DNA of 23,890 nt, taken from contig JBAYNW010000028.1 in NCBI GenBank assembly GCA_041678605.1, positions 1 through 23,890 on the forward strand, given 5' to 3'. The stretch's first letter is position 1. Each line of letters starts with the position of its first letter. The translations under genes and the position numbers were made by a program. Of this stretch, positions 7,893 through 16,087 are shown piece after piece. A model generated the notes under the pieces. The model did no database searches, was not told the origin of the DNA, and saw only the letters and a list, made by a program, of their open reading frames with translations. This DNA is from JBAYNW01 sp041678605. GTDB taxonomy: Bacteria > Cyanobacteriota > Vampirovibrionia > Gastranaerophilales > Gastranaerophilaceae.

Positions 7893-8363
7893 ATGCAATC
7901 ATCTAAATTTTTCACGGCGGTACTAATCTCGACTATATTAACTATAACAAATTTGAATTCGACTAAAGTATTTGCAAAATCCTCTGCAAATTTGAATATT
8001 GCAGTTGTGGATGTTCAAAAAATTGTGGAAAGTTCACCTGAAATAAGTGCTTTAAGAACAAGCAGGAAGAATGATATAGAAAGTTTAGTTAAATTTGTTG
8101 AAGATGCAAAAGCAGATGTAATAAAAGAAACCAACGAAACAAAGAAGAAAAGTTTGGAAGAAAGTTACAATAGAGAGTTAAATATTAGAAAAGCTAATTT
8201 TGACAAAGAATATTCTCAAAAATTGTCCGAATACGACAAAAGTATCACTGCATTGATAAACAAAAAATCAAAAGCATTAGGCTATGATTTAGTTTTAACA
8301 AAAACCTGTGTTTTAAACGGTGGAGTTGATATTACGAGCGAAATAATAAAAAACATTAAATAA
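7893..8363 (+). CDS. Skp/OmpH-family periplasmic chaperone
   Basis: 156 residues. The first ~28 form a signal peptide ending VFA-K. The mature start NIAVVDVQKIVESSPE is the typical first strand of the OmpH/Skp family. A long Lys/Glu-rich helical region follows (about residues 55-125, coiled-coil tentacle). It closes with a short strand segment (GYDLVLTKTCVLNGGVDITSEIIKNIK) that completes the small beta body. Length and order match Skp, which holds unfolded outer-membrane proteins in the periplasm. The gene is divergent from the autotransporter, a plausible client, with a 178-base AT-rich gap that must hold both promoters. The ribosome site GAGGGGAG precedes the ATG by about 6 bases. One unpaired Cys sits near the C terminus. 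I do not give a gene symbol because family members in this lineage are distant from E. coli Skp. Confidence 0.85.
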   Translation: MQSSKFFTAVLISTILTITNLNSTKVFAKSSANLNIAVVDVQKIVESSPEISALRTSRKNDIESLVKFVEDAKADVIKETNETKKKSLEESYNRELNIRKANFDKEYSQKLSEYDKSITALINKKSKALGYDLVLTKTCVLNGGVDITSEIIKNIK

Positions 8364-8419
8364 ATCGGGCTTTAAAAATATATTAGACATACCAGACTCT
8401 CTTAAATAAGGAGAAAAAA

Positions 8420-8830
8420 ATGATGATAATTATGCAATTTGCTTTTCAAATTATTCTTTTAGCTATCGGTTTTGGGGTTGGTTATTGGCTGATAATAACT
8501 GCTAATGCCCAGCAGGGAACTATGAAAACATTTGGGCAGGTACTCGGGGGTATTTTAATTGTAATGGCGTTAATTTTAGAAATATTTAGTGCCTATTATT
8601 CAATGAAAATTTCCAATAGAGGCTATATGCAAGGAGGATGTCCCATGAATAGGCTGATGAATCCAATAAGAAACAAAAATAGTTCTGATGATAATAGTGA
8701 TGTAGACAAAAGAAGTGAACTTGAACAAAATACAAATACACAAATGATTAATCCGCAAGAAAATGAAGAAGGAACTTCTTTAGAGAGTAAAAACAGACCG
8801 ATAAAAAGTAATATTAAAGACCATGAATAA
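8420..8830 (+). CDS. Small membrane protein with two helices and a polar tail (unrecognised)
   Basis: 136 residues. A good ribosome site AAGGAG (8408-8413) precedes the ATG at 8420; a second ATG follows immediately at 8423. Residues about 3-27 and 38-62 are strongly hydrophobic and form two predicted membrane helices joined by a short polar loop (ANAQQGTMKTFGQ). After a short segment (RGYMQGGCPMNRLMNP) the last ~55 residues are charged and Asn/Glu/Ser-rich, probably disordered and cytoplasmic. I recognise no family. It lies 56 bases after the Skp-like gene on the same strand with no clear terminator between, so it may be co-transcribed. The TTGACA-TATAAT promoter lies after it and marks the start of the next unit. 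Confidence 0.7.
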   Translation: MMIIMQFAFQIILLAIGFGVGYWLIITANAQQGTMKTFGQVLGGILIVMALILEIFSAYYSMKISNRGYMQGGCPMNRLMNPIRNKNSSDDNSDVDKRSELEQNTNTQMINPQENEEGTSLESKNRPIKSNIKDHE

Positions 8831-8906
8831 GGCTTATTTAAATCGAATTTGCATTTTGCTGCAATAATATTTTAATGAACAAATATTAAAAATATGTTGA
8901 AAAATG

Positions 8907-8936
8907 TTGACATATTTTGTTATTATATTATATAAT
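8907..8936 (+). promoter_or_regulatory. Sigma-70-type promoter, TTGACA - 18 - TATAAT
   Basis: Both hexamers are perfect consensus: TTGACA at 8907-8912 and TATAAT at 8931-8936, with an 18-base spacer. Transcription would start near 8943, about 76 bases before the preferred start of the GAF gene. That position makes the TTG start at 8947 very unlikely. Confidence 0.7.
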
Positions 8937-9018
8937 TATCTTCTAGTTGGGGCGTTATGTAATTTATCTTAAATTCATTTTTTTAAATCACACAATGCCA
9001 AGAACAGGAGCAGGCAAA

Positions 9019-9876
9019 GTGCTATCTAAAATTTTAACCTCTTTAGAACAAAACTTGGATTATACTGAAAAAGAAAAATTGTTAATTCTTGAGAATCAAG
9101 AATTAACCTGTAAAATTACAGAACTCGCAGATTATATTACTCGTTTAACCGATAGTATACAAAAAGAGTCCGACATAAGGGATTTAATTGGCACTATCGG
9201 AGAGTCTTTGGACTTAGATGAAACATTGGCGAATGTAATTGAAAAAATAGCTGCACTTACCAAGGCAGATAGATGTATAATATATTTGACGGACCCCAAA
9301 GAGGTAAAAACTTACTTATATAAGGAGTTTAGAATTCAAGAAAAAGTTAAATCGGCTCGGAAAGATCTCGAATTAACCTTTTTATTTGATGATTATTTGA
9401 AAAGTATTAGGAAAAGCGGCAGTGTTTTAATAGAAAATATTGATTCAAGCTCATTAAACAAAGTACAAAGACAATATTTTGATTATTACAATATAAAATC
9501 TATCATTATGACACCGATAACTTATAATGAAGAACTTTTGGGGTTAATTTTAGTGCATCAAAGTGATTTGTTGTGTGATTGGAATAGCAGTCATTCGGAA
9601 GCGTTGATAAAGATAAGCAATCAAGCTGCTATTTCAATAAAAAATGCCATTTTATATGCACGACTTACAAAAGAAACCGAGCTCAAAAACAATGTCTTAA
9701 ACAATATTCCAATCGAGCTCAAAAATCATATAAATTCACTAATTGGCTTTTCTGAATTACTATTACAGCAGCAGCAAGATAAATTAATGGACAGGCAAAA
9801 ACAATACTTGGCTAATATAGTAGCCAGTGCACGACTTTTAAATAAAGCAATTAATGACATTAACTTTAACACTTGA
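9019..9876 (+). CDS. GAF-domain protein with a degenerate, truncated histidine-kinase dimerisation domain
   Basis: The chosen GTG start at 9019 has AGGAG eight bases upstream. ATG 8995 lacks a ribosome site but remains possible. The product has 285 residues: an N-terminal coiled-coil (about 1-50), a GAF domain (about 56-214, LGTIGESLDLDETLANVIE-like start, ADRCIIYL, a late LLGLILVHQ strand), then a DHp/HisKA-like segment (about 223-281). That segment aligns with the usual N-M-S-H-E-L-R-T-P-L-N ... IGFSELL ... RQKxYLxNI ... INDI pattern. However, the H-box reads NIPIELKNHIN: the phospho-accepting His is Ile and the conserved Pro is His. The chain stops right after INDI, so there is no ATPase domain. 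It cannot act as a canonical kinase and may be a ligand-sensing dimer partner or a decoy. The MCE gene converges from the other strand 40 bases downstream. Confidence 0.75.
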   Translation: MLSKILTSLEQNLDYTEKEKLLILENQELTCKITELADYITRLTDSIQKESDIRDLIGTIGESLDLDETLANVIEKIAALTKADRCIIYLTDPKEVKTYLYKEFRIQEKVKSARKDLELTFLFDDYLKSIRKSGSVLIENIDSSSLNKVQRQYFDYYNIKSIIMTPITYNEELLGLILVHQSDLLCDWNSSHSEALIKISNQAAISIKNAILYARLTKETELKNNVLNNIPIELKNHINSLIGFSELLLQQQQDKLMDRQKQYLANIVASARLLNKAINDINFNT

Positions 9877-9916
9877 AATTTGTTTCTATCCATCCCTAAG
9901 TGAAAGATTTTTTCAA

Positions 9917-10831
9917 TTATTTTAAACAATTTTGGGGGCATTTATTCTTATTTAAAGGTTTGCCAAAGATAATTCTCAATCCTGCAAATCTTTTTCCCAA
10001 AACCTCACAAAAGCCGCCCGTTATAACCTTCGCATTTGATGCAACTGCGTGGGCTTCGGACAGAGTTGAATCGATTTTCGCTATTGTTTTGTCAATAGCT
10101 CTTGTTGCACAATCTACGCTCTGCGTTATATTTTTAATACTTTCTGTCGCCGCCTGAACATTATCAGCTGATTTTTCTATGCTTGAAGTTGTATTATGCA
10201 GCTTATCCTTGCTGAAAGAAGTGTTAAAATTTGACGTTATTTTGTTTAACGAATCGGTTGTCCGTTTTAAATTTTGTCTGTTATCCTTCAATATTGAACG
10301 CGAATCAGAAAAGAAGTTTTCTATTTCGGTGCTTGTTTTATTTAAGCTCAGTGCTGTATCAGAAAAATTTTGAATTAAAGGAATTATTAAACCGGAATCG
10401 GCTATTTCTGATAAAAATGTTCCAATCTCAAATAGCGGGCTGCCGTCAATAGTGTCGCCGTTTTTTAGCAATTCTGCCGAGGGTGCTTCAGAATTTGCTA
10501 AATCAATATAATTCCCCAGAAAGTCATGTTTTTTTACCACGGCTTTAATATCTTTTGGAAATTTGGGATTTTTAGGATAAATTACAATTTTAACCAGAGT
10601 GTATTTGTAATCTTCACTGAGTGTTACTTTTTGGGTGTGGCCAATTCGGTACCCTTTAAAACACACAGGCATGCCTTTAAATAATGGTCCTGATTTTACA
10701 AATTTTACCAATATATGGTATCTGGAATGTTCCTCATATATTTTGAATGAAACCCATGAAAGTATTATAAAAAATAATGTAATTAAAATAATTACTTTGT
10801 ATTTTAGAAATATATTAAATAGTTTACTCAT
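9917..10831 (-). CDS. MCE/MlaD-family lipid-transport protein
   Basis: 304 residues. One N-terminal membrane helix (about residues 11-30) anchors the protein with the bulk in the periplasm. Residues about 38-115 form an MCE domain: VKFVKSGPLFKGMPVCFKGYRIGHTQKVTL..., ending FLGNYIDL. The remainder (about 140-285) is helical with heptad-like Ser/Thr/Asn-rich coiled-coil (for example NLKRTTDSLNKITSNFNTSF). Such tails form the tube or needle in MCE proteins that shuttle lipids between inner and outer membranes. The partner permease (MlaE) and ATPase (MlaF) are not in the window, so it is an orphan here. A distant GGGG (in CGGGGCTAAATTTAATG) is the only ribosome-site candidate. Family assignment is firm; the lipid substrate is unknown. 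Confidence 0.85.
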   Translation of the reverse strand: MSKLFNIFLKYKVIILITLFFIILSWVSFKIYEEHSRYHILVKFVKSGPLFKGMPVCFKGYRIGHTQKVTLSEDYKYTLVKIVIYPKNPKFPKDIKAVVKKHDFLGNYIDLANSEAPSAELLKNGDTIDGSPLFEIGTFLSEIADSGLIIPLIQNFSDTALSLNKTSTEIENFFSDSRSILKDNRQNLKRTTDSLNKITSNFNTSFSKDKLHNTTSSIEKSADNVQAATESIKNITQSVDCATRAIDKTIAKIDSTLSEAHAVASNAKVITGGFCEVLGKRFAGLRIIFGKPLNKNKCPQNCLK

Positions 10832-10993
10832 TAAATTTAGCCCCGTTTTTCATATTTATAATATGTTATTTTTTAACATTTTAAACTAGTGGCTAAATGG
10901 TTATATAAAGGGGTGAATTAATGCATAGATAATGCTTATGTCTAATGAAATGTCCGTATTTTTATTTTATAGTCAAAAAAAAGGAGGAATAAT

Positions 10994-11332
10994 ATGCTAT
11001 CTTTACTTATCAGATGGGTACTTTTTGCAGGGGCTTTGCTTCTTACTGCCTGGATAGTACCGGGAATCAGTTTTGCCGGTTTTATGTCAGCTTTGCTGGC
11101 CGCACTGGTTATGGGGCTTGTGAATGTCTTTATACGGCCGATATTGCTCGTTTTAAGTCTTCCCCTTAATTTGCTTACATTGGGGTTATTTACGTTTATA
11201 GTTAATGCACTTATGCTTTTGCTTGTGGCCAAATTGGTAGCCGGCTTTATGATAACGGGATTTTTGGCAGCATTATTAGGGTCAATAGTCTTATCCGTTC
11301 TAAGTCTGTTTATTAATAGGTTCGATTTTTAA
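10994..11332 (+). CDS. YvlD/DUF360-type (phage holin 4 superfamily) membrane protein
   Basis: 112 residues, almost entirely hydrophobic with four predicted membrane helices. The sequence contains the hallmark middle of the family: GLVNVFIRPILLVLSLPLNLLTLGLFTFIVNALMLLLVAKL. This is the YvlD/DUF360 family, annotated as phage-holin-like but widespread as a chromosomal membrane protein of uncertain role, with envelope-stress links in Bacillus. A strong ribosome site AAGGAGG (10981-10987) precedes the ATG by six bases. It stands alone and converges with the glycosyltransferase operon, with only five bases between the two stops and no obvious terminator. Confidence 0.88.
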   Translation: MLSLLIRWVLFAGALLLTAWIVPGISFAGFMSALLAALVMGLVNVFIRPILLVLSLPLNLLTLGLFTFIVNALMLLLVAKLVAGFMITGFLAALLGSIVLSVLSLFINRFDF

Positions 11333-11337
11333 TTAAT

Positions 11338-13620
11338 TTAGATATTTTCGTCTAAGTGAAATTGTAAGCCCATCGCTGTATGCATACTGATTAATGAGAT
11401 TATCCAGGCAAGTGTTGACTCTGCCCCCTGATTTCCGTTAACGCCCTGACTTTCAAGTCCGTCGCCGCATCCTCCTGTTTTGTAATCACACACAGGCAAT
11501 CCAAGGTCGTTTTGTCCTAGAAACCAGCTTAGGCATCTTTCGCTTTCAGTGAACCATTTTTTATCACCGGTTTCAATATAAGTATCTAAACATGCGTCAA
11601 TTAAGCTCTTAACTTCAATTGGCTGCTGGTCAAACATTGAACGATTTCCGTTTTTGTCAAGCCATCCGTCATTGCCTATTACTGATAAATGTCCTTCCGG
11701 TGCGGTTTGAACTTTCAGCAGCCATTCCAGAGCCTTTATTCCGGTCTCATACATTTCCTGATCGGGTATCCATTTGCCCGCCACAATAAGTGCGTGCGGC
11801 AGAATTGCATTTGCATAAGTCGCGGTACCTTCGCACCAATGCCAATCTTCGGAAATATTATTTTTAAATAATTCATATATTTTTCTTGCCAAATCATCAC
11901 GGACTTTGCGGGCTGATATATCTCCCCCGTAAATTGTCAGATATGCCTGTAACCCAAGAACGGTAAAGCCCCACGCTCTAGGGGATGTAAAATGCTCGAC
12001 CACGGGCAACGATTCAAGGAACAAACGCATTGCCATATTTCTGATGGCACTATCCGGTGCCTCTTTAACGGTTACGCCCAATCCCCATAATGCACGGGCA
12101 TGCGAATCTTCGCTGCCTGCCAATTCCATCCACCGCCTGTCATATGACATAAAATTACGAAATCGTCCATTTTCTTTGTTAAAGGCGTAGAATAAAAATG
12201 CCAAATATTTTTGGATTAAGGGCAATACTACTTTATCTTTTCTCAGTGAATAATACTTTGTAATTGCTATTAAACCGCGGGCATTATCATCAACGCAGTA
12301 GCCATGGTGAAAATTCGGGGTCATGTATTTAGCATGCTGCAATAACCCCGTATCATCAGTCATTGTTTTTAAATGTGATAAATTTATTTCAGGCAATTCA
12401 TTAAATATTTTATGATACTTAATGCCGATTTCCTGTATATTTGCGAGAGGTTTTCTTCCTTTAATTTCAGAAATCAGGTTTAGATGTGTTTTTGCAACCT
12501 CTTTCCATATCATTGAGCGGCCATATTGATAACCCTTAAATCTCATCATTTCCCGCTCGGCATCATTTGATAACAGATTATTAATCTCTTTTGCCATTTC
12601 TGCCGGATTATCAAACGGAACCAATTTCCCCCTTCCGTCTGCCAATAATTCTTCAGCATGCCAGAACGGTGTCGAAACTACTGCAGTGCCTACGCCCAAG
12701 GCATAAGAAAGAGTTCCTGAAGTAATTTGTTCTTTTTTAAGATAAGGAATTGCGTAAATTTTTGCGGTTTGAAGATATTGGATAAGCGTTTCAATCTTAA
12801 CAAAATGGTTGTGAAATACAATATGGTTTTGCATTCCTAATCTGTTAACCAACCGCTGTAAATCACGCCTATAGGAATCTCCGGATTTTTCAATAATATG
12901 CGGATGAGTTTGCCCCAATATCAGATATATAACATTAGGGTGTTCTTTTACAATCAAAGGCATTGCTTCTATCATTGATTCAATTCCCTTATCCGGCCCG
13001 AGAAGCCCGAATGTTAGAATTACATCCTTATTTTCCAACCCGAAGAGTTCGTTAAATACTCCCGGTGCTTTAAAATCGGCATCAGGGACCCCATGGGGAA
13101 TAAAAGATATCATTTTTCTGTCAATGCCATATACTTTTGTAAGTATGTCGATGGCCTTTTTGCTCATTACAAGCAATCTGTCGGAATATTTTGCCAATCC
13201 TTTCATTACTTTTCGCTGTCCTTCGGTCGGGTGTTCAAGCACTGTATGTAAATTGGTGATGACGGGCATTTTTAGAGATTGAATCATTTGCAAAATATGG
13301 GAGCCGTCCTCTCCGCCATAAATTCCGTATTCGTGCTGAACAATTGCGGCGTCGTACTGGTTGGCGTTCAAATAATCGGCTGCCCAAAAATAATCAGATT
13401 GGACATTTTGTCTGACTCTGAATTTGACTTGAGGAGGATACTTATAACCTTCCGGTATATCATCCATGGCAACATTTATTAAGTTGTCTTCTATTGTTAA
13501 TTCTCTTGCTAATGATTGGCTTAAATCTGTAGTAAAAGTTGCTATACCGCATTGCCTTGGCAAATAATTGCCAATAACGGCAATTTTTCCGATATTTTGG
13601 TTTTTACGTTGATTTAACAT
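11338..13620 (-). CDS. GT4 glycosyltransferase fused to a C-terminal toroid-like domain
   Basis: 760 residues in two parts. Residues about 10-385 are a GT-B family 4 glycosyltransferase: N-terminal GNYLPRQCGIATFTTDL, HEYGIYGGEDG, FIPHGVP, the LTFGLLGPDKG donor-domain start, and the nucleotide-sugar segment ITSGTLSYALGVGTAVVSTPFWHAEELL. Residues about 400-760 are helix-rich with HGYCVDDNARGLIAI, SEDSHARALWGLG, WHWCEGTATYANAILPHAL and GNQGAESTLAWI. These resemble the alpha/alpha-toroid domains of glycoside hydrolases and phosphorylases, though no catalytic acid can be assigned with confidence. It is the last gene of the GT4-GH130-GH130-GT4 operon, and its start overlaps the upstream GH130 stop by 17 bases. 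Likely role: transfer of mannose or another sugar to make an oligosaccharide or glycoconjugate that the GH130 enzymes act on. Donor and acceptor are unknown. Confidence 0.85.
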   Translation of the reverse strand: MLNQRKNQNIGKIAVIGNYLPRQCGIATFTTDLSQSLARELTIEDNLINVAMDDIPEGYKYPPQVKFRVRQNVQSDYFWAADYLNANQYDAAIVQHEYGIYGGEDGSHILQMIQSLKMPVITNLHTVLEHPTEGQRKVMKGLAKYSDRLLVMSKKAIDILTKVYGIDRKMISFIPHGVPDADFKAPGVFNELFGLENKDVILTFGLLGPDKGIESMIEAMPLIVKEHPNVIYLILGQTHPHIIEKSGDSYRRDLQRLVNRLGMQNHIVFHNHFVKIETLIQYLQTAKIYAIPYLKKEQITSGTLSYALGVGTAVVSTPFWHAEELLADGRGKLVPFDNPAEMAKEINNLLSNDAEREMMRFKGYQYGRSMIWKEVAKTHLNLISEIKGRKPLANIQEIGIKYHKIFNELPEINLSHLKTMTDDTGLLQHAKYMTPNFHHGYCVDDNARGLIAITKYYSLRKDKVVLPLIQKYLAFLFYAFNKENGRFRNFMSYDRRWMELAGSEDSHARALWGLGVTVKEAPDSAIRNMAMRLFLESLPVVEHFTSPRAWGFTVLGLQAYLTIYGGDISARKVRDDLARKIYELFKNNISEDWHWCEGTATYANAILPHALIVAGKWIPDQEMYETGIKALEWLLKVQTAPEGHLSVIGNDGWLDKNGNRSMFDQQPIEVKSLIDACLDTYIETGDKKWFTESERCLSWFLGQNDLGLPVCDYKTGGCGDGLESQGVNGNQGAESTLAWIISLISMHTAMGLQFHLDENI

Positions 13621-15073
13621 AAAATTTTGTTTCCTTCTTTTTTTGAATGTTATTAAATAATTCAGGCAGTGCTACTGTTGCAATCCCCGAACAGGTATCA
13701 GACATTGCATATGGAATAATCAGGTTATCATTATGGATTATTGACCCACAAGAATAAACTACATTTGGTACATATCCTTCACGTTCTTCAGGAGTGCAAA
13801 CGAGCAACGGCTCACTCATATTACCGATGATTTTTCCGGGATTTTCAATATCTAGTAGGATAACCCCAATGGAGTACTCCCTCATCGGACCTACTCCATG
13901 TGTGAGCAATATCCAGCCTTGATTTGTTTCAATAGGAGAGCCGCAATTCCCTATTTGCACGAATTCCCATGCGTTTTCCGGTTTTTTTAAAAGTTCCGCA
14001 TTATGCCAAAAGTGGATGTTGTCCGAAGACATCAGATACAAATTTTCTCCGTCCATACGTGATATCATCATATATTTGCCGTTAATTTTTCGAGGGAAGA
14101 GAGCCATTCCTTTGTTTTTGGAAAATTCGCCGTTTAGTGTACTCATCTTAAACGTAATAAAATCTTTTGTTTCAATGATTTGAGGCAAGATATTATGTCC
14201 GTTGTAGGCTGTATATGTTGCATAATAAGTCACAGAACCGTCATCATCGACAAAACGGACAAAACGTGCATCCTCAATGCCGTTGCTGTCATTTTGTGAC
14301 GCCGGAAAAATAATTTTTTCGGATAGTTCCTGATTAAGCTTGAACTGCAGTTCATAATTGGATTTAGCCAGCCACATTATATTCTCGCCGACTTCTCTGT
14401 GTTCAGAATCTATTACCATTTGCAAAACTCCGATTAAATCCGAAAGAAGAAATTCTTCCCCAAGCAGAGCATAAACTTGTTGATAAATGTGGTTTTCCGG
14501 ATGCCGCATTTCAGCTAATTTCATGAAAAATGTAGTTTTGTCATAAACGGGATTGTTCACGATATTTGCCTTCTCCGCATAACGGCTGACTTTATCAAAA
14601 GTAAAGCCGCAATTTTTATCAACAATGCCGCTTCTAAATTCAACGGAGGAAATATGACCTTCTCCAACGGAACGAAAACTTAAAATAAATCGCAAACTCC
14701 CTTTCTCTACACCGCTTTGGTCGGGGTGCGGCACAATTGAAGGATTGAAAAATGCCGCTGCCTGAATAGAATACTCTGACGAAAAATAAGCACCCAGAAG
14801 AGCTCGCCGGTTATTGCTAATGTACGTATTTTCAGGGATGAATCTTTTTATTTCATTATAGTTTTGGTCAAAAGACTCCCAAATATTTTTATGCCGAGCA
14901 GAAAAACTTTTAATTACCCTATCTAATATTTTTTCCACCTGTTCTTCCGGCAGGCTCAAAACCCTTATTATAAGCTTTCTTATGCGGTCTTCTTCTTTTG
15001 GAACATGCAGCTTTACAATAACCCGTGAATAATCCGGCTGAAATTTTTTATCTATTTTTTTAATCTTTATCAT
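13604..15073 (-). CDS. GH130-family enzyme, long form with N-terminal extension
   Basis: 489 residues. The beta-propeller core of GH130 (beta-mannoside phosphorylases and hydrolases) is recognisable from FFNPSIVPHPD and ILSFRSVGEGHISSVEFRSG (about 108-149), then GIEDARF (265-271, Asp268 in the place of the general acid), FPRKINGKYMMISR (326-339), GSPIETNQGWILLTHGV (378-394), SIGVILLD and GYVPNVVYSCG (433-443). A ~150-residue helical insertion (about 150-255) and an N-terminal segment (1-105) make it much longer than the partner enzyme downstream in this list. Whether it is a phosphorylase or a hydrolase cannot be settled by eye: the His of THGV and an Arg (R339) that could bind phosphate are present. 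Ribosome site GAGGAAAAAG lies before ATG 15073. It overlaps the next gene by 17 bases, so expression is coupled. Confidence 0.85.
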   Translation of the reverse strand: MIKIKKIDKKFQPDYSRVIVKLHVPKEEDRIRKLIIRVLSLPEEQVEKILDRVIKSFSARHKNIWESFDQNYNEIKRFIPENTYISNNRRALLGAYFSSEYSIQAAAFFNPSIVPHPDQSGVEKGSLRFILSFRSVGEGHISSVEFRSGIVDKNCGFTFDKVSRYAEKANIVNNPVYDKTTFFMKLAEMRHPENHIYQQVYALLGEEFLLSDLIGVLQMVIDSEHREVGENIMWLAKSNYELQFKLNQELSEKIIFPASQNDSNGIEDARFVRFVDDDGSVTYYATYTAYNGHNILPQIIETKDFITFKMSTLNGEFSKNKGMALFPRKINGKYMMISRMDGENLYLMSSDNIHFWHNAELLKKPENAWEFVQIGNCGSPIETNQGWILLTHGVGPMREYSIGVILLDIENPGKIIGNMSEPLLVCTPEEREGYVPNVVYSCGSIIHNDNLIIPYAMSDTCSGIATVALPELFNNIQKKKETKFYVKST

Positions 15074-15115
15074 CTTTTTCCTCTTTCTTCCTTATAAATT
15101 CTCTTCAATATCCAT

Positions 15116-16051
15116 TCATAAAGGCTTTCTCGGTTTTTTAAGACATAAATCAACCAACTCATTTATATTTGCTGTGCCTACGCACATAACGCTGTCAGCT
15201 CCGCCCCAGTAAATTTTTACACTTCCGTCATCTTCAGCTACCGCTCCGCATGTGAAAACTACATTTGGGACATATCCCGTAATTTCCCAAGGGTCTTCGG
15301 GCTGTAAAATCCAGTCATCTGCGACCCCCAAAACCTTTGAAGGGTCATTCAAGTCGTGCAGAGCAACGCCCAGGCGATAAACAACTCCCGACATTGTTTC
15401 AAAAACTCCGTGATAAATATTTAGCCAGCCTCTATCTGTTTTGATAGGCGTTGCCCCCGGCCCGATTTTCATCTCGTCCCAGTGATAAGTTTCAGGCTTT
15501 ATTATTAATTTGGAACTTCCCCAATGTATTAAATCGGGTGAATAAGAAATCCAAATAGACCATTTTGAAATCTCGGAATGAGGCCTGTCAAGTCTTACAT
15601 ATCGGCCGTTAATTTTTTCTGGAAAAATCACGACATTTCTCAAATCAGATTGGGTAATTAAAGAAATTCGCTCTACTGTTTTAAAATCTTTGGTTTTGGC
15701 AAGCCCGATACGAACTCCGTGCCTTGAATAAGCACTGTAAGTAAGAAGAAAGCAATCATCAATTTGGCTTATCCTAACGTCTTCCACGCCATACTCTTCA
15801 TATTCTCCGAATATTCCGTCTGTTGATGCTTTTAAAAAAGGTTCCGCCCCGACCTTAAAATTGTAACCGTCTTTGCTTTCTGCAATGCCGATTACTGAGC
15901 GTCCGTTATGCAAATGCGAGCGAAATAACATAATATATTTGCCGTCAAATTTAACCATTCCGGCATTATGCACTGTTGCAACAGAATAAGGTACATCATC
16001 TTTTGTTAAAATCGGATTTTTATTAAATCGTTTTACAATCGGTTCTTTCAT
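15116..16051 (-). CDS. GH130-family beta-mannoside phosphorylase-like enzyme
   Basis: 311 residues, the standard length for GH130. All the family landmarks are in order: NAGMVKFDGKYIMLFRS (29-45), YGVEDVRI (87-94, Asp91 at the catalytic general-acid position; the usual EDPR is EDVR), FPEKINGRYVRLDRP (143-157), KIGPGATPIKTDRGWLNIYHGV (195-216), YRLGVALHDLNDP and GYVPNVVFTCG. The Arg in LDRP and the His in YHGV match residues that bind inorganic phosphate in characterised phosphorylases. A reversible phosphorolysis of a beta-mannoside, releasing mannose 1-phosphate, is therefore the likeliest reaction. It should be cytoplasmic, as no signal peptide is present. AAGGAAAA precedes the ATG. It sits between a GT4 gene (36-base gap) and the long GH130 gene (64-base gap to its start). 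Confidence 0.88.
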   Translation of the reverse strand: MKEPIVKRFNKNPILTKDDVPYSVATVHNAGMVKFDGKYIMLFRSHLHNGRSVIGIAESKDGYNFKVGAEPFLKASTDGIFGEYEEYGVEDVRISQIDDCFLLTYSAYSRHGVRIGLAKTKDFKTVERISLITQSDLRNVVIFPEKINGRYVRLDRPHSEISKWSIWISYSPDLIHWGSSKLIIKPETYHWDEMKIGPGATPIKTDRGWLNIYHGVFETMSGVVYRLGVALHDLNDPSKVLGVADDWILQPEDPWEITGYVPNVVFTCGAVAEDDGSVKIYWGGADSVMCVGTANINELVDLCLKKPRKPL

Positions 16052-16087
16052 TATTTGTTTTCCTTTTGTTGGTGGGTTAGGGTCACC

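Noticed and set aside
8947..9018. TTG start at 8947 for the GAF protein
   Set aside because: It lies only 11 bases after the -10 hexamer, has no ribosome site, and the extra residues (YVIYLKFIFLNHT) show no family match.
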